From: Pseudidiomarina mangrovi | Lineage (GTDB): Bacteria; Pseudomonadota; Gammaproteobacteria; Enterobacterales; Alteromonadaceae | Direction: 5' to 3' | Length of the DNA: 64,000 nt | NCBI RefSeq assembly: GCF_003999375.1 | Contig: NZ_RJLC01000016.1 | Span: forward strand, 124,001 to 188,000 | Shown: in pieces, positions 1 through 9,101 of the stretch | How positions within the stretch are numbered: the first letter of the stretch is position 1 | How the letters are laid out: the number at the start of each line of letters is the position of its first letter | Made by a program: the position numbers and the translations under genes | Notes under the pieces: generated by a model | What the model was told of the DNA's origin: nothing | Seen by the model: only the letters and a program-made list of their open reading frames with translations | The model's database searches: none

Positions 1-1077
1 GTGCAGGGCGAGCCAGGGACCTGTCCGATTTGCGGCATGGACTTGGTCGCTCGTAAAAATAGCCCAAACCGCCAAGTCAGTATCAGCGTCGATGCCGGCA
101 TGCAGCAACAATTAGGCATTCGCACCGATAGCGTCGAGCGCCGCACTTTTTGGCGCTATTACCCCACCTTAGCCACAGTGCAATGGAACGATAACGCCCG
201 CTACCATATCCATCCGCGTGCTTCGGGTTGGCTGGAACGGCTAGCGATTCGCAGTGAGGGGCAGGCCGTTAAGCAAGGTGAGCTGCTCTATGAGATTTAT
301 AGCCAAGAACTGGTGGTCGCCCAACAAGATTTTCTGCAAGCCAGAGATGCCGCCAGTGGCAGCCAACGTGAGCGCTTACTTCGCGACGCCCGTATGCGGC
401 TTGAGTTACTTGGTTTCAATGCCACGCTGATTGAGCAATTACAGCGCAGCGGCGAGCTACTGTACCGCGTGCCTGTTTACGCCCCGGTTGATGGCGTGGT
501 TACAGCGCTCAATGTGGCCCAAGGGATGTTTGTTCAGCCAGCGAGCGAACTACTGACCATTACCGGAGCCAATCAATATTGGCTGATTGCCGATGTGCCA
601 GAACGTTATGCCGATTGGTTGCGAGTGGGTGCGCCGGCTGACATTAGTCTTGCTGCTGCCGAACTCAATGGCTATGAATCCAGCGTTGACTATATCTACC
701 CTGAATTAGACCCAACCAGTCGTACTCAGCGCGTGCGTATTCTGCTGCCGCAACAAGCGGCTACTAACGCACTAGCAGTAGGCATGCAGGCGCAGGTTGA
801 ACTCTACGGCGGGCCAAAACGCCAAGCCTTAGCAGTGCCCTTGGAGAGCTTAATCGTAACCGGTGCCAATAACCGCGTGATTGTGCAGCAAGACAACGGT
901 GAATTTGTGCAACGCGAGGTGCATGTTGGCCTGATCATCAACGACTATGCGGAAATCTTACATGGTCTGAGTGAAGGTGAGCGGGTGGTGAGTTCAGGGC
1001 AGTTCCTGCTCGATTCTGAAGCGAGCTTGCGCAACAACTTCTCCGGTGCCAGCAGCGGAGACGGTCATGCTCACTAA
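1..1077 (+). CDS. cusB: Cu/Ag efflux RND periplasmic adaptor, CusB-type (5' end outside window)
   Basis: Periplasmic membrane-fusion subunit linking an inner-membrane metal RND pump to an outer-membrane channel. The visible part opens with a heavy-metal-binding motif (CPICGMDL, about residues 8-15), followed by a barrel-sandwich/lipoyl region (about 70-180) and a beta-barrel region (about 190-270). The C-terminus is His-rich (GDGHAH). In this family the metal motif is normally preceded by a signal peptide and a CPMHP segment, and neither is present. The GTG at base 1 is therefore probably internal and the gene starts upstream of the window. The stop overlaps the start of the pump gene, indicating one operon. 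The family is sure; the metal (Cu/Ag) is inferred from the partner pump. Confidence 0.88.
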   Translation: MQGEPGTCPICGMDLVARKNSPNRQVSISVDAGMQQQLGIRTDSVERRTFWRYYPTLATVQWNDNARYHIHPRASGWLERLAIRSEGQAVKQGELLYEIYSQELVVAQQDFLQARDAASGSQRERLLRDARMRLELLGFNATLIEQLQRSGELLYRVPVYAPVDGVVTALNVAQGMFVQPASELLTITGANQYWLIADVPERYADWLRVGAPADISLAAAELNGYESSVDYIYPELDPTSRTQRVRILLPQQAATNALAVGMQAQVELYGGPKRQALAVPLESLIVTGANNRVIVQQDNGEFVQREVHVGLIINDYAEILHGLSEGERVVSSGQFLLDSEASLRNNFSGASSGDGHAH

Positions 1078-4000
1078 TATTATTTTATGGTCGCTGCGTA
1101 ATCGTTTATTGGTGCTGCTGGCGGCGCTATTAGCCGCCTGGCTGGGCTGGCGCGCGATGATCAGCACGCCAGTAGATGCCATTCCAGATTTATCCGACGT
1201 GCAGGTGATCATCAAAACGCCATACCCAGGGCAAGCACCAGAAATTGTCGAGCAGCAAGTGACCTGGCCGTTGGCCAACGTGATGCTGTCGGTGCCTGGG
1301 GCGACCGACGTACGCGGTTATTCGTTCTTTGGCGATTCCTATTTGTATGTATTGTTTGCCGATGGTACGGACCTGTATTGGGCCCGCAGCCGCGTGTTGG
1401 AATACTTGAATCAGGCCCGTGACCGGCTACCTGAGGGCGTTAACCCAAGCCTTGGCCCAGATGCCAGTGGGGTCGGTTGGATTTATCAGTACGCCTTAGT
1501 TGACCGCAGTGGCGAGCATGATCTAGGCCAACTCACCAGCTTACAAAACTGGTTCTTAAAGCAAGAACTGCAAAGCGTCAACGGGGTGGCTGAAGTAGCC
1601 ACCGTGGGTGGCATGGTGCAAGCCTATCAAGTGGTGGTGGAGCCGCAGCGCTTGCAAGCCTATGGCCTCACGCTGGAGCAGATTGAACAGACTATTCGCA
1701 GCGCCAATAACGAAGTCGGTGGCGGCATTATCAGCATGGCTGAGGCGGAATACATGGTGCGCGGCACTGGGTACTTGCAGTCACTGGACGACTTGCGTCA
1801 ACTGCCACTACCGGTGCTAAGCCAAGCTGGTGAAATCATTACCTTAGCCGACGTAGCGACTATTCGCCGCGGCCCTGAGAGTCGCCGTGGTATTGCCGAG
1901 CTTAATGGTGAGGGCGAAGTAGTGGGCGGTATTGTGGTGATGCGGCATGGCGAAAATGCCCGCGCCACCATAGCCGCAGTGCAGCAAAAGTTAACGCAAT
2001 TGCAGCAGGGTTTGCCCGCCGGCGTCGAGCTAGTCACCACCTACGATCGTTCAGCCTTGATTGACCGCGCGGTGGATAACCTGCGGCAAAAATTACTCGA
2101 AGAAATGGCCTTTGTAGGGCTGATTACCTTATTGTTTTTACTGCATTTACGCTCCACATTGGTGGCGGTGATTACCCTACCGCTGGCGGTGTTAATGAGT
2201 TTTGCGGTAATGCGCTGGCTCGGTATCAATGCCAATATTATGAGCTTGGGCGGCATTGCTATTGCTATTGGTGCGTTAGTGGATGCGGCTATTGTGATGG
2301 TAGAAAATGCCCACAAGCAGCTCGAGCAGTATCGCCACGAGTATGGCCATGAGCCGCGCGGTGCAGCGCACTGGCAATTGATTGGCAAAGCCAGCAGCGA
2401 AGTGGGGCCGGCACTGTTTCTGTCGCTGCTGATTATTACCATCAGCTTTGTGCCAGTGTTTGCTCTCGAAGCGCAAGAAGGTCGACTATTTGCGCCTTTG
2501 GCGTACACCAAAACCTTCGCTATGGCGGCGGCGGCGCTATTGGCGATTACCTTAGTGCCGGTGTTGATGGGCTATTTTGTGCGCGGCCGCATTCCCAGTG
2601 AACAACGTAACCCGCTCACTCGCGGTATGATTGCATGCTATCGGCCGTTATTGAATACGGTCTTAAATTGGCCAAAACTAACGCTAATTTTGGCCATTGC
2701 AGTGAGTGCAAGTGCTTACTATCCATGGTCCAAACTGGGCCAAGAGTTTATGCCGAGCATGCACGAAGGTGACTTACTTTATATGCCCACCGCGCTGCCC
2801 GGCTTAAGCCCGCAAACGGCCAGCAACTTGCTACAACAAACCGATCGCTTGATCAAACAAGTACCAGAAGTTGAGCGGGTGTTTGGTAAAGCGGGTCGTG
2901 CCGAAACGGCGACCGACCCAGCGCCACTGACGATGTTTGAGACCACGATTATGCTTAAGCCTGAGCACCAGTGGCGTGAGGGTATCAGCATTGACGATAT
3001 TATTGCCGAGCTAGATGCGCGGGTGCAGGTGCCGGGTTTGACCAATGCCTGGGTACAGCCGATTAAGACCCGTATTGATATGCTCTCAACTGGGCTAAAA
3101 ACCCCGCTTGGGCTAAAAATTGCGGGCCCTGATCTGGCGCAAATTCAGCAGTTGGGCTTGCAGTTAGAAACCCTGCTCGCCGATGTGCCGGGCGTGCGCT
3201 CGGTGTTTGCTGAACGCGCCGCCAGTGGCCGCTACATCACCATTACACCGCGTTTGCATGAGGCGGCACGTTACGGCGTGAGCCAAGCAGAGTTGCAGCG
3301 AGTGATTCAATTTGCCATAGGTGGAGCGCAGGTGACTGAAAGCGTCGAGGGCAGCGAGCGCTATCCAATAAATCTGCGCTACCCACGCCACTACCGTGAC
3401 CATGTCGAGCGGCTTAAACTGCTGCCGGTGGTGAGCCGCAGCGGCGCTTGGCTCAGCTTAGAGCAATTGGCGGATATTGCGGTAGTTGAGGGCGCCGATA
3501 TGATCCGCAGTGAAAATGCTCGCATGACCGGCTGGGTATTTATTGATGTAGACAGCAATGTGGCGCTTGGTGAGGTCATTGCTGCAGCGCAAAATGTGCT
3601 TGCCGAGTTCACTCTGCCGGCGCGCTATAGCCTGAGTTGGTCTGGCCAATATGAATCGCTACAACGCGTACAAGCCAAGCTGCAGGAAGTGATCCCGGTG
3701 ATGCTGGTAATTATTTTAATGCTGCTCTATGTCACCTTCCGCTCGCTCAAACAGGCGGCCTTGATCATGTTCACCCTACCGCTGGCGCTGACCGGTAGCC
3801 TCTGGCTGGTGTGGGCGCTGGGCTTTAATCTATCGGTGGCGGTATGGGTGGGTATGATTGCCTTGGCCGGGGTAGCGGCTGAATTTGGGGTGGTGATGCT
3901 GCTGTATTTGAATCAGGCCTGGCACAGCCAAACTGAGCGCAATGTAACCACGCTGAAGCAGGCGGTGATTCACGGTGCGGTGATGCGGGTGCGACCAAAA

Positions 4001-4201
4001 GCCATGACGGTGTTAACCATCATTGCCGGTTTATTGCCGATTATGTTGACTCATGGTACTGGCAGTGAAGTGATGCAGCGAATTGCCGCGCCAATGATTG
4101 GCGGCATGATTGCCGCGCCACTATTAAGCTTATTGGTACTGCCAGCAGCTTATTATCTCTACTGGCAGTACCGTTTAAAGGCTAATGCTGTTGCTCAATA
4201 A
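1067..4201 (+). CDS. cusA: Cu(I)/Ag(I) efflux RND permease CusA
   Basis: Inner-membrane proton-driven pump of the heavy-metal-efflux RND family, 1044 aa, exporting Cu(I)/Ag(I). The three methionines that bind metal in E. coli CusA are conserved in context: LLYMPT, APLTMFETT and RIDMLSTG. The TM4 proton-relay motif GALVDAAIVMVENAH is typical of metal RNDs rather than drug RNDs. I chose ATG 1067 over an in-frame GTG at 1046 because GGAG at 1057-1060 sits 6 nt upstream. The start overlaps the adaptor gene's stop by 11 bp. The 3' end overlaps the convergent FecR gene by 20 bp, leaving no room for a separate terminator. Confidence 0.94.
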   Translation: MLTNIILWSLRNRLLVLLAALLAAWLGWRAMISTPVDAIPDLSDVQVIIKTPYPGQAPEIVEQQVTWPLANVMLSVPGATDVRGYSFFGDSYLYVLFADGTDLYWARSRVLEYLNQARDRLPEGVNPSLGPDASGVGWIYQYALVDRSGEHDLGQLTSLQNWFLKQELQSVNGVAEVATVGGMVQAYQVVVEPQRLQAYGLTLEQIEQTIRSANNEVGGGIISMAEAEYMVRGTGYLQSLDDLRQLPLPVLSQAGEIITLADVATIRRGPESRRGIAELNGEGEVVGGIVVMRHGENARATIAAVQQKLTQLQQGLPAGVELVTTYDRSALIDRAVDNLRQKLLEEMAFVGLITLLFLLHLRSTLVAVITLPLAVLMSFAVMRWLGINANIMSLGGIAIAIGALVDAAIVMVENAHKQLEQYRHEYGHEPRGAAHWQLIGKASSEVGPALFLSLLIITISFVPVFALEAQEGRLFAPLAYTKTFAMAAAALLAITLVPVLMGYFVRGRIPSEQRNPLTRGMIACYRPLLNTVLNWPKLTLILAIAVSASAYYPWSKLGQEFMPSMHEGDLLYMPTALPGLSPQTASNLLQQTDRLIKQVPEVERVFGKAGRAETATDPAPLTMFETTIMLKPEHQWREGISIDDIIAELDARVQVPGLTNAWVQPIKTRIDMLSTGLKTPLGLKIAGPDLAQIQQLGLQLETLLADVPGVRSVFAERAASGRYITITPRLHEAARYGVSQAELQRVIQFAIGGAQVTESVEGSERYPINLRYPRHYRDHVERLKLLPVVSRSGAWLSLEQLADIAVVEGADMIRSENARMTGWVFIDVDSNVALGEVIAAAQNVLAEFTLPARYSLSWSGQYESLQRVQAKLQEVIPVMLVIILMLLYVTFRSLKQAALIMFTLPLALTGSLWLVWALGFNLSVAVWVGMIALAGVAAEFGVVMLLYLNQAWHSQTERNVTTLKQAVIHGAVMRVRPKAMTVLTIIAGLLPIMLTHGTGSEVMQRIAAPMIGGMIAAPLLSLLVLPAAYYLYWQYRLKANAVAQ

Positions 4202-7200
4202 TGCGCCCAGGTTGCAGCGGGTTGTAGATCGGTAGCTGCTGCAATTGCTGCAGCTGCTGCGCTAGTTGCCCTTGATTTGCGGCAAGTTGCTGCAGCAGCG
4301 CTTGTTGTAGCACGTTAGCATCGGCAGTTGGTGGCGTTGCTGGTGGGGCGAAATGACCCGACACGGCACTGTCACCGGCTTGCCAATAGCCCCATTCCAC
4401 AGGGGGGGCGGCAGTGATTGGCGGCACCGCGCCGAAGATCAGCGCGCCGCTGTAATGCTCGCTGCCATCCCAGGCTCGCAATAATGCCATCACGCCTTGG
4501 TAGCTATCGCCAATGAAGCGCCCAGCAAACTCGCCGCTGCCATTGGCAAAAATACCGCTACCAGTCAGCGCTAACCAGTTTTGCTCAAACAAATCAGCGA
4601 CGTTTCCAGAGCCACTGAGACTACCCATTTCATCGCTACCAGCGCTGTAGTTGTAGCGGCTAAAATCAATATTGAGGCCAACTGTGTTGGTTGAGAATGA
4701 CACCTCGAGGTTACCGCCATTGGTGTACAAATAGCTGTTCGCTTGCGGGTTGTCAGCAATGATATTCGAGCCATATAAGGCGAAGCTGAGGCTATCCGCC
4801 ATTGGGGTGGTACCGACAGCGGTCAGTTCGTTGGCCCCCACAAACCAATAGCTACTGTCATTGCTGTAGCCGGTATTGGCCGGTGTGAAGCGGTAGTTAC
4901 CGCGGCCCCAATAACCCCAGCGTAGCTCGACATTGCCATCGCCACCCGACAGCGTAAAGCGGTCGAAATAGCCACTGTAACCGGCAGTGCCCTGTACGTT
5001 AAAGTCATCGCCTTTAATGCGAATCAGCCGAGCATAGTCGTAGTAGCTGTCAAAGCCATATTGGTCGCGCACCACCAGCAAGTCATCTGGATTGCTGAAC
5101 AGCAACATCTCACGATTGCCGGAAATGACCCCGCCATTACTGCTGCCGAGGCCACCCCAATCAAGCTGTGATAAGGTGTCAGTGACTTGCGCATTGAAGA
5201 TCACCATGCCAAATAGCTCATCGTTGGCCTCGGCATCAAACCAAGCCCGCAGCATGCCCATCACGCCCTGATGATTGTTACCAATAAAGCGCCCCCAGAA
5301 GGTGCCACCGCCTGGTTCGAAGAAACCGTCGCCGGCCAGCGCAATGGCATCACCGTTGTACAGGTTAGCAACACTGGCGCTGCCAAACAACGAGCCGAAA
5401 CTAGTACCATAGCTCTCGGTTGGGGCGTTGTAGTTGTATTGCTCAAAGCCAAAGGCAACATCCACGCTATTGGCGGCAAAGTCGACCAGCAGACCACCAC
5501 CGTTCATATACAGGCTGACATTTTCATCGCTGCGGTTAAGCCGATCGGAATACTGCAGGTCAAAGAACATCTGCTGTTCAAGCGGGGTAGTACCCAGCGC
5601 GGTCACGTCACTCGCTAACAACTGCAGTAACGGTCGGTCGTTGGTCACTAAACTGCTGCTCGAACCATCATCGTGCTGTAGGTAGTAACTACCGGGGTTC
5701 CACCAGTGCCATTGCACGCTGATATCGGACGGCATTTGTGCTTGTGCGTCGTCAAGCCAGATTCGCGACCCTTGATAGGCATCATAGTAATCGCCAATAG
5801 TGGCAATAATGGCACCGTTGCGGACTTGAATCGGCATAGCAAAGGTATTGTTGGCATCAGGGGCGGTGGTGTACACGCCATCACTATTGACCAGCCAACT
5901 GAGTATGCCATTCCCGCCCAACAGCTGGTCATCGCTCCAAACACCGCCGTATTGCTGTAAATTGAGCAAGGCGAGATCATCGCGGAAAGCTCCAGCGCCT
6001 TGGAATAATTGCTCGCGTTGCGCCGTGTACGCGGTGATTAATGCCATCACGGCATCAAATTCACTACCAATAAAACGCCCGCTAAGGCTGCCACCACCAC
6101 CTTGCCAATAGCCATCGCCCTGCAGTGCTATGGCATCACCACGAAACAGTGATTGTAGGCTGGCACTGCCATAAAGCTTACCAATTGAGCCATCGAGTGG
6201 TTGCTCGGGAATACTGCCCGGTTCCCAGCTGTAGGTCGACAGTGCAACGGCCACGTCACCGGCGTCAAAGTTGACCAACAGGTGACCAAACCAATCAAAT
6301 ACACTGCCCGAGGCGCTGCCTTTAAGCCCGGTGTGCGCCACCAAATCAAAGCTCATGGCACCAGTGGGTAAGGTGGCCGACTCGGGTGTGACTAAATTAC
6401 TGATAGCAAAGAAATACGGTAGATTATTCGGTAATTCCACCTGATTACTGTCGCTAATACGATAGCTGCCCGGCGCAAAGCCACCAAAGCGCACGGCAAC
6501 ATTATTGCCGGCTTTATCGGTAAAGCCCCAGTCGCTGGTCCAGTACGCTTCATCATCAACAGTAATGGCTGAAATCAGGTCAAAGGTGCCTTGGCTACCA
6601 ATTTGTTGCGTGGGTACGAAGTCATCGTTGTCGTCAAGCAAGTTAAGTACGCGGGTGTCACTGGCACTGCTGAATAAGTTGAAGTTGTTAGTGCTACCTA
6701 ACATGCCAGCACTGGCAAAGCCAAGCTCGTCAAGGCTTTCACCAAGCGCGGCATCGCGAGTAAACACCACGCTACCGCGGAATTCTTCGGTTGCAGACAT
6801 GGCACGCAGTAGGCCAATCAAAGCGTCAAAATCGCCGCCAACAAATTGTCCGTACAGGCTGCCGGAGGTGAAGAAGCCCTCACCCAATAGCTCCATGGCG
6901 CTAGCCGACTGACCCAGTAGGTCGGTAATTGCGGCCAAACCAGTCAGCCGACTTTGCTCCCCACCCACTTCAAATAGCAGCATCACGGCAACTTCAGATG
7001 CGGTGAAATCGACCACGATGTTACCCGTCAGTGGGTCAATGGTGGTGCCACTGATATCACCAATTAAGCCACTGCCGCCAGCCAGCTGATAGCTAAAACT
7101 GACTTGCTCGGGCAAGCTTTCGGGAGCTTGTTGATTGGCAAAAATGAAATGATAGTTGCGACTGTTATCAAGGCTTTCGGTGCTGTAGTCGTGAGCGCTC

Positions 7201-9101
7201 CCTTGCAAGATCTGCAGGTCATAACTACCCCCTTGCCAATACCCCCAATAGATATGCAGTGGCCCTGATGCGGTTTCGAGCAGTAGTTGGTGATCGCCGT
7301 CAGCACCCACCAAACCAGCGCTATCTAAGGCTAAAAAGCGATAACTGCCAGCACTACTATCAACCCGCTGGCCTAGTAAGGCACCGCTGACATCGCCATT
7401 ATTGGTGGCTAGCCAGCTACCTAAGGCGCCTGCTTGTAACCCCAGTTCGCCTGAACTACCGAGGCTGATGCCGTCGGACCAACCCAGTTGCTGCATAAAA
7501 CGGTAATCGCTATCGATGACACGACAGGGGAAGTTCCAGCGACAATCATTCCCGAATACCAAGGTACCCCAGCCATCAAGTTGGCCGCCATTGTGGGCTA
7601 TGCGCAGATAAATACCGGCCAAGAAGGCATCAATACCCCACTGCGGGGCGCCGGTAAAACTGCCAAACAGGGTGCCTTGTTGCACCAGCGGATTACTGCC
7701 GACTTCGCTCAAGCTCATACCATTGGCATAGAGTTCGGTGATGCTAGTAATGCCTTGCAGGGTGCGCACCAGCTCGGTTAGATAACTGAATTGCAAGTCC
7801 ACAGCCACCGCGTTGCTGCTGAAATCGACACTCAGCAAACCGCTGGGGGCAAATTGCAACTGACTGCCGTCACTGAATACCACGCCATAGTTAGGTTGCA
7901 GTGCGAACTGCAGAACTTGATTGCTGTACAGGTCTAAACCTAATTGTTGCGCACTGTTGAAGCTGCTCAAGGTATAGTCGCTGAGCAAATAATGGAAGCT
8001 GGTACCGGCACCGGTAAATGCTGTGACGGGTGTCAGGGTATAGCTATCTGCGGCCCAATAGCCGTGACTTATGGTGGATTGCGCACCGAGGTGCCAGTCT
8101 GCTGCGGTCAAGGTTTGTGCAAAGGCTGGGCTGGCGCCTTCATTGGCGCTGAAGCTATACCAGCTGCCGGTTAATTGGCGAAGTTCACCGCTGGCACCGA
8201 GCACTTGGGTGATGTCTTCGTCACGCTGTAAATACCCCAGCGCGGTGCTGTTGAGGCCAAACGCAGGGAGCGCTGGATCGGGGTCTGGATTCAAGTCATC
8301 GATGATATCTTCGGCTTGTTGCTGACCTTGATCTTGTTGTGCCTGCTCAGGCGGTGTGAGCGGTTGCTGATTTAACAACGAGGGGGGCGGATTATTCGGG
8401 CCGGAACCACCGCTTGGGGGTGGGTTTTGTTCATCATCGTCAGAGCCTTGAATGGTGTCCTCACCAAATACGTCATCAGGGCTATTCGGGAGTGGCTGCG
8501 GCAAGCTGTCTAAATCAGGCACGTAAAAACTCTGCCCAGGCGCCACCAGCTGTTCACCCACATTGGTACGCATCGCCACCGCACCGCGCAACACTTGTAA
8601 GTAAGTACCTGCCGGTGAGTTATTAAATTGCGCTTCGTTACCACGGATCACGTGCACGATACGCAGTTCGGTACCCCGAATACCCATAGTCGCTACTGGG
8701 GTGGTGAATTCCACTGCCTGCGGTTGGGCGCTGCCAATAGCGCCGGTAATGGCGCGTAAACCGCCGCGTAATAACTCGGTTTTTTGGCTGCCAGCGGCCG
8801 GGTCGGCCGCATCGTAACTAAAGCTGGTAATTCGCAACGTCGAATCAGGACGCAGCGCGATCAAACTTTGGTCAGCAAAACGAATTTGCGCGGTAGCACC
8901 GGGTGCGGTGGTAATACTATCGCCCTCGAGCAGCGGCATATTACGTTGCCCGCTTAGCTCAGCGCTATCACGCTCGACGCGAACTTCACCAAACACAAAC
9001 ATCAAGCGCGCAGCTTCGCTGGCAGCTTGGGCAAAAACACTGTGGCTGGCGAGCAGCATGATGCTCAGCAGCAGCCATTGGCAAAGGCGCTTAGTACACA
9101 T
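4182..9101 (-). CDS. Giant exported FecR-domain protein with five ~260-residue modules
   Basis: 1639 aa with a signal peptide ending near AQAA (about residue 27). A FecR domain follows at about 60-155 (EGDSITTAPG, ATMGIRGTELRI), then a Pro/Gln-rich acidic linker (about 210-280). Five tandem beta-rich modules come next, each carrying a G-x-F-x-G-R-F-I-G-type motif. The motifs sit near residues 475, 747, 1007, 1267 and 1524. Modules also share VDF-x(5)-V-x-V strands and WGYW-x-x-G-x-Y motifs. The C-terminus is Gln-rich and probably coiled coil. FecR domains usually occur in sigma regulators, but here there is no transmembrane anti-sigma layout and no sigma gene nearby. The start overlaps the upstream TPR/barrel gene by 11 bp, so the two are co-expressed. 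Its function is unknown; a surface or periplasmic structural or sensing protein is inferred. Confidence 0.85.
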   Translation of the reverse strand: MCTKRLCQWLLLSIMLLASHSVFAQAASEAARLMFVFGEVRVERDSAELSGQRNMPLLEGDSITTAPGATAQIRFADQSLIALRPDSTLRITSFSYDAADPAAGSQKTELLRGGLRAITGAIGSAQPQAVEFTTPVATMGIRGTELRIVHVIRGNEAQFNNSPAGTYLQVLRGAVAMRTNVGEQLVAPGQSFYVPDLDSLPQPLPNSPDDVFGEDTIQGSDDDEQNPPPSGGSGPNNPPPSLLNQQPLTPPEQAQQDQGQQQAEDIIDDLNPDPDPALPAFGLNSTALGYLQRDEDITQVLGASGELRQLTGSWYSFSANEGASPAFAQTLTAADWHLGAQSTISHGYWAADSYTLTPVTAFTGAGTSFHYLLSDYTLSSFNSAQQLGLDLYSNQVLQFALQPNYGVVFSDGSQLQFAPSGLLSVDFSSNAVAVDLQFSYLTELVRTLQGITSITELYANGMSLSEVGSNPLVQQGTLFGSFTGAPQWGIDAFLAGIYLRIAHNGGQLDGWGTLVFGNDCRWNFPCRVIDSDYRFMQQLGWSDGISLGSSGELGLQAGALGSWLATNNGDVSGALLGQRVDSSAGSYRFLALDSAGLVGADGDHQLLLETASGPLHIYWGYWQGGSYDLQILQGSAHDYSTESLDNSRNYHFIFANQQAPESLPEQVSFSYQLAGGSGLIGDISGTTIDPLTGNIVVDFTASEVAVMLLFEVGGEQSRLTGLAAITDLLGQSASAMELLGEGFFTSGSLYGQFVGGDFDALIGLLRAMSATEEFRGSVVFTRDAALGESLDELGFASAGMLGSTNNFNLFSSASDTRVLNLLDDNDDFVPTQQIGSQGTFDLISAITVDDEAYWTSDWGFTDKAGNNVAVRFGGFAPGSYRISDSNQVELPNNLPYFFAISNLVTPESATLPTGAMSFDLVAHTGLKGSASGSVFDWFGHLLVNFDAGDVAVALSTYSWEPGSIPEQPLDGSIGKLYGSASLQSLFRGDAIALQGDGYWQGGGGSLSGRFIGSEFDAVMALITAYTAQREQLFQGAGAFRDDLALLNLQQYGGVWSDDQLLGGNGILSWLVNSDGVYTTAPDANNTFAMPIQVRNGAIIATIGDYYDAYQGSRIWLDDAQAQMPSDISVQWHWWNPGSYYLQHDDGSSSSLVTNDRPLLQLLASDVTALGTTPLEQQMFFDLQYSDRLNRSDENVSLYMNGGGLLVDFAANSVDVAFGFEQYNYNAPTESYGTSFGSLFGSASVANLYNGDAIALAGDGFFEPGGGTFWGRFIGNNHQGVMGMLRAWFDAEANDELFGMVIFNAQVTDTLSQLDWGGLGSSNGGVISGNREMLLFSNPDDLLVVRDQYGFDSYYDYARLIRIKGDDFNVQGTAGYSGYFDRFTLSGGDGNVELRWGYWGRGNYRFTPANTGYSNDSSYWFVGANELTAVGTTPMADSLSFALYGSNIIADNPQANSYLYTNGGNLEVSFSTNTVGLNIDFSRYNYSAGSDEMGSLSGSGNVADLFEQNWLALTGSGIFANGSGEFAGRFIGDSYQGVMALLRAWDGSEHYSGALIFGAVPPITAAPPVEWGYWQAGDSAVSGHFAPPATPPTADANVLQQALLQQLAANQGQLAQQLQQLQQLPIYNPLQPGRIIEQQH

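Noticed and set aside
2041-2511. 156-codon antisense open frame inside cusA
   Set aside because: Shadow of a highly conserved RND gene; no ribosome-binding site or recognisable motif.
5271-6912. Several plus-strand open frames opposite the FecR giant
   Set aside because: They recur at repeat positions of the FecR modules and have no start signals; explained by codon bias in the repeats.
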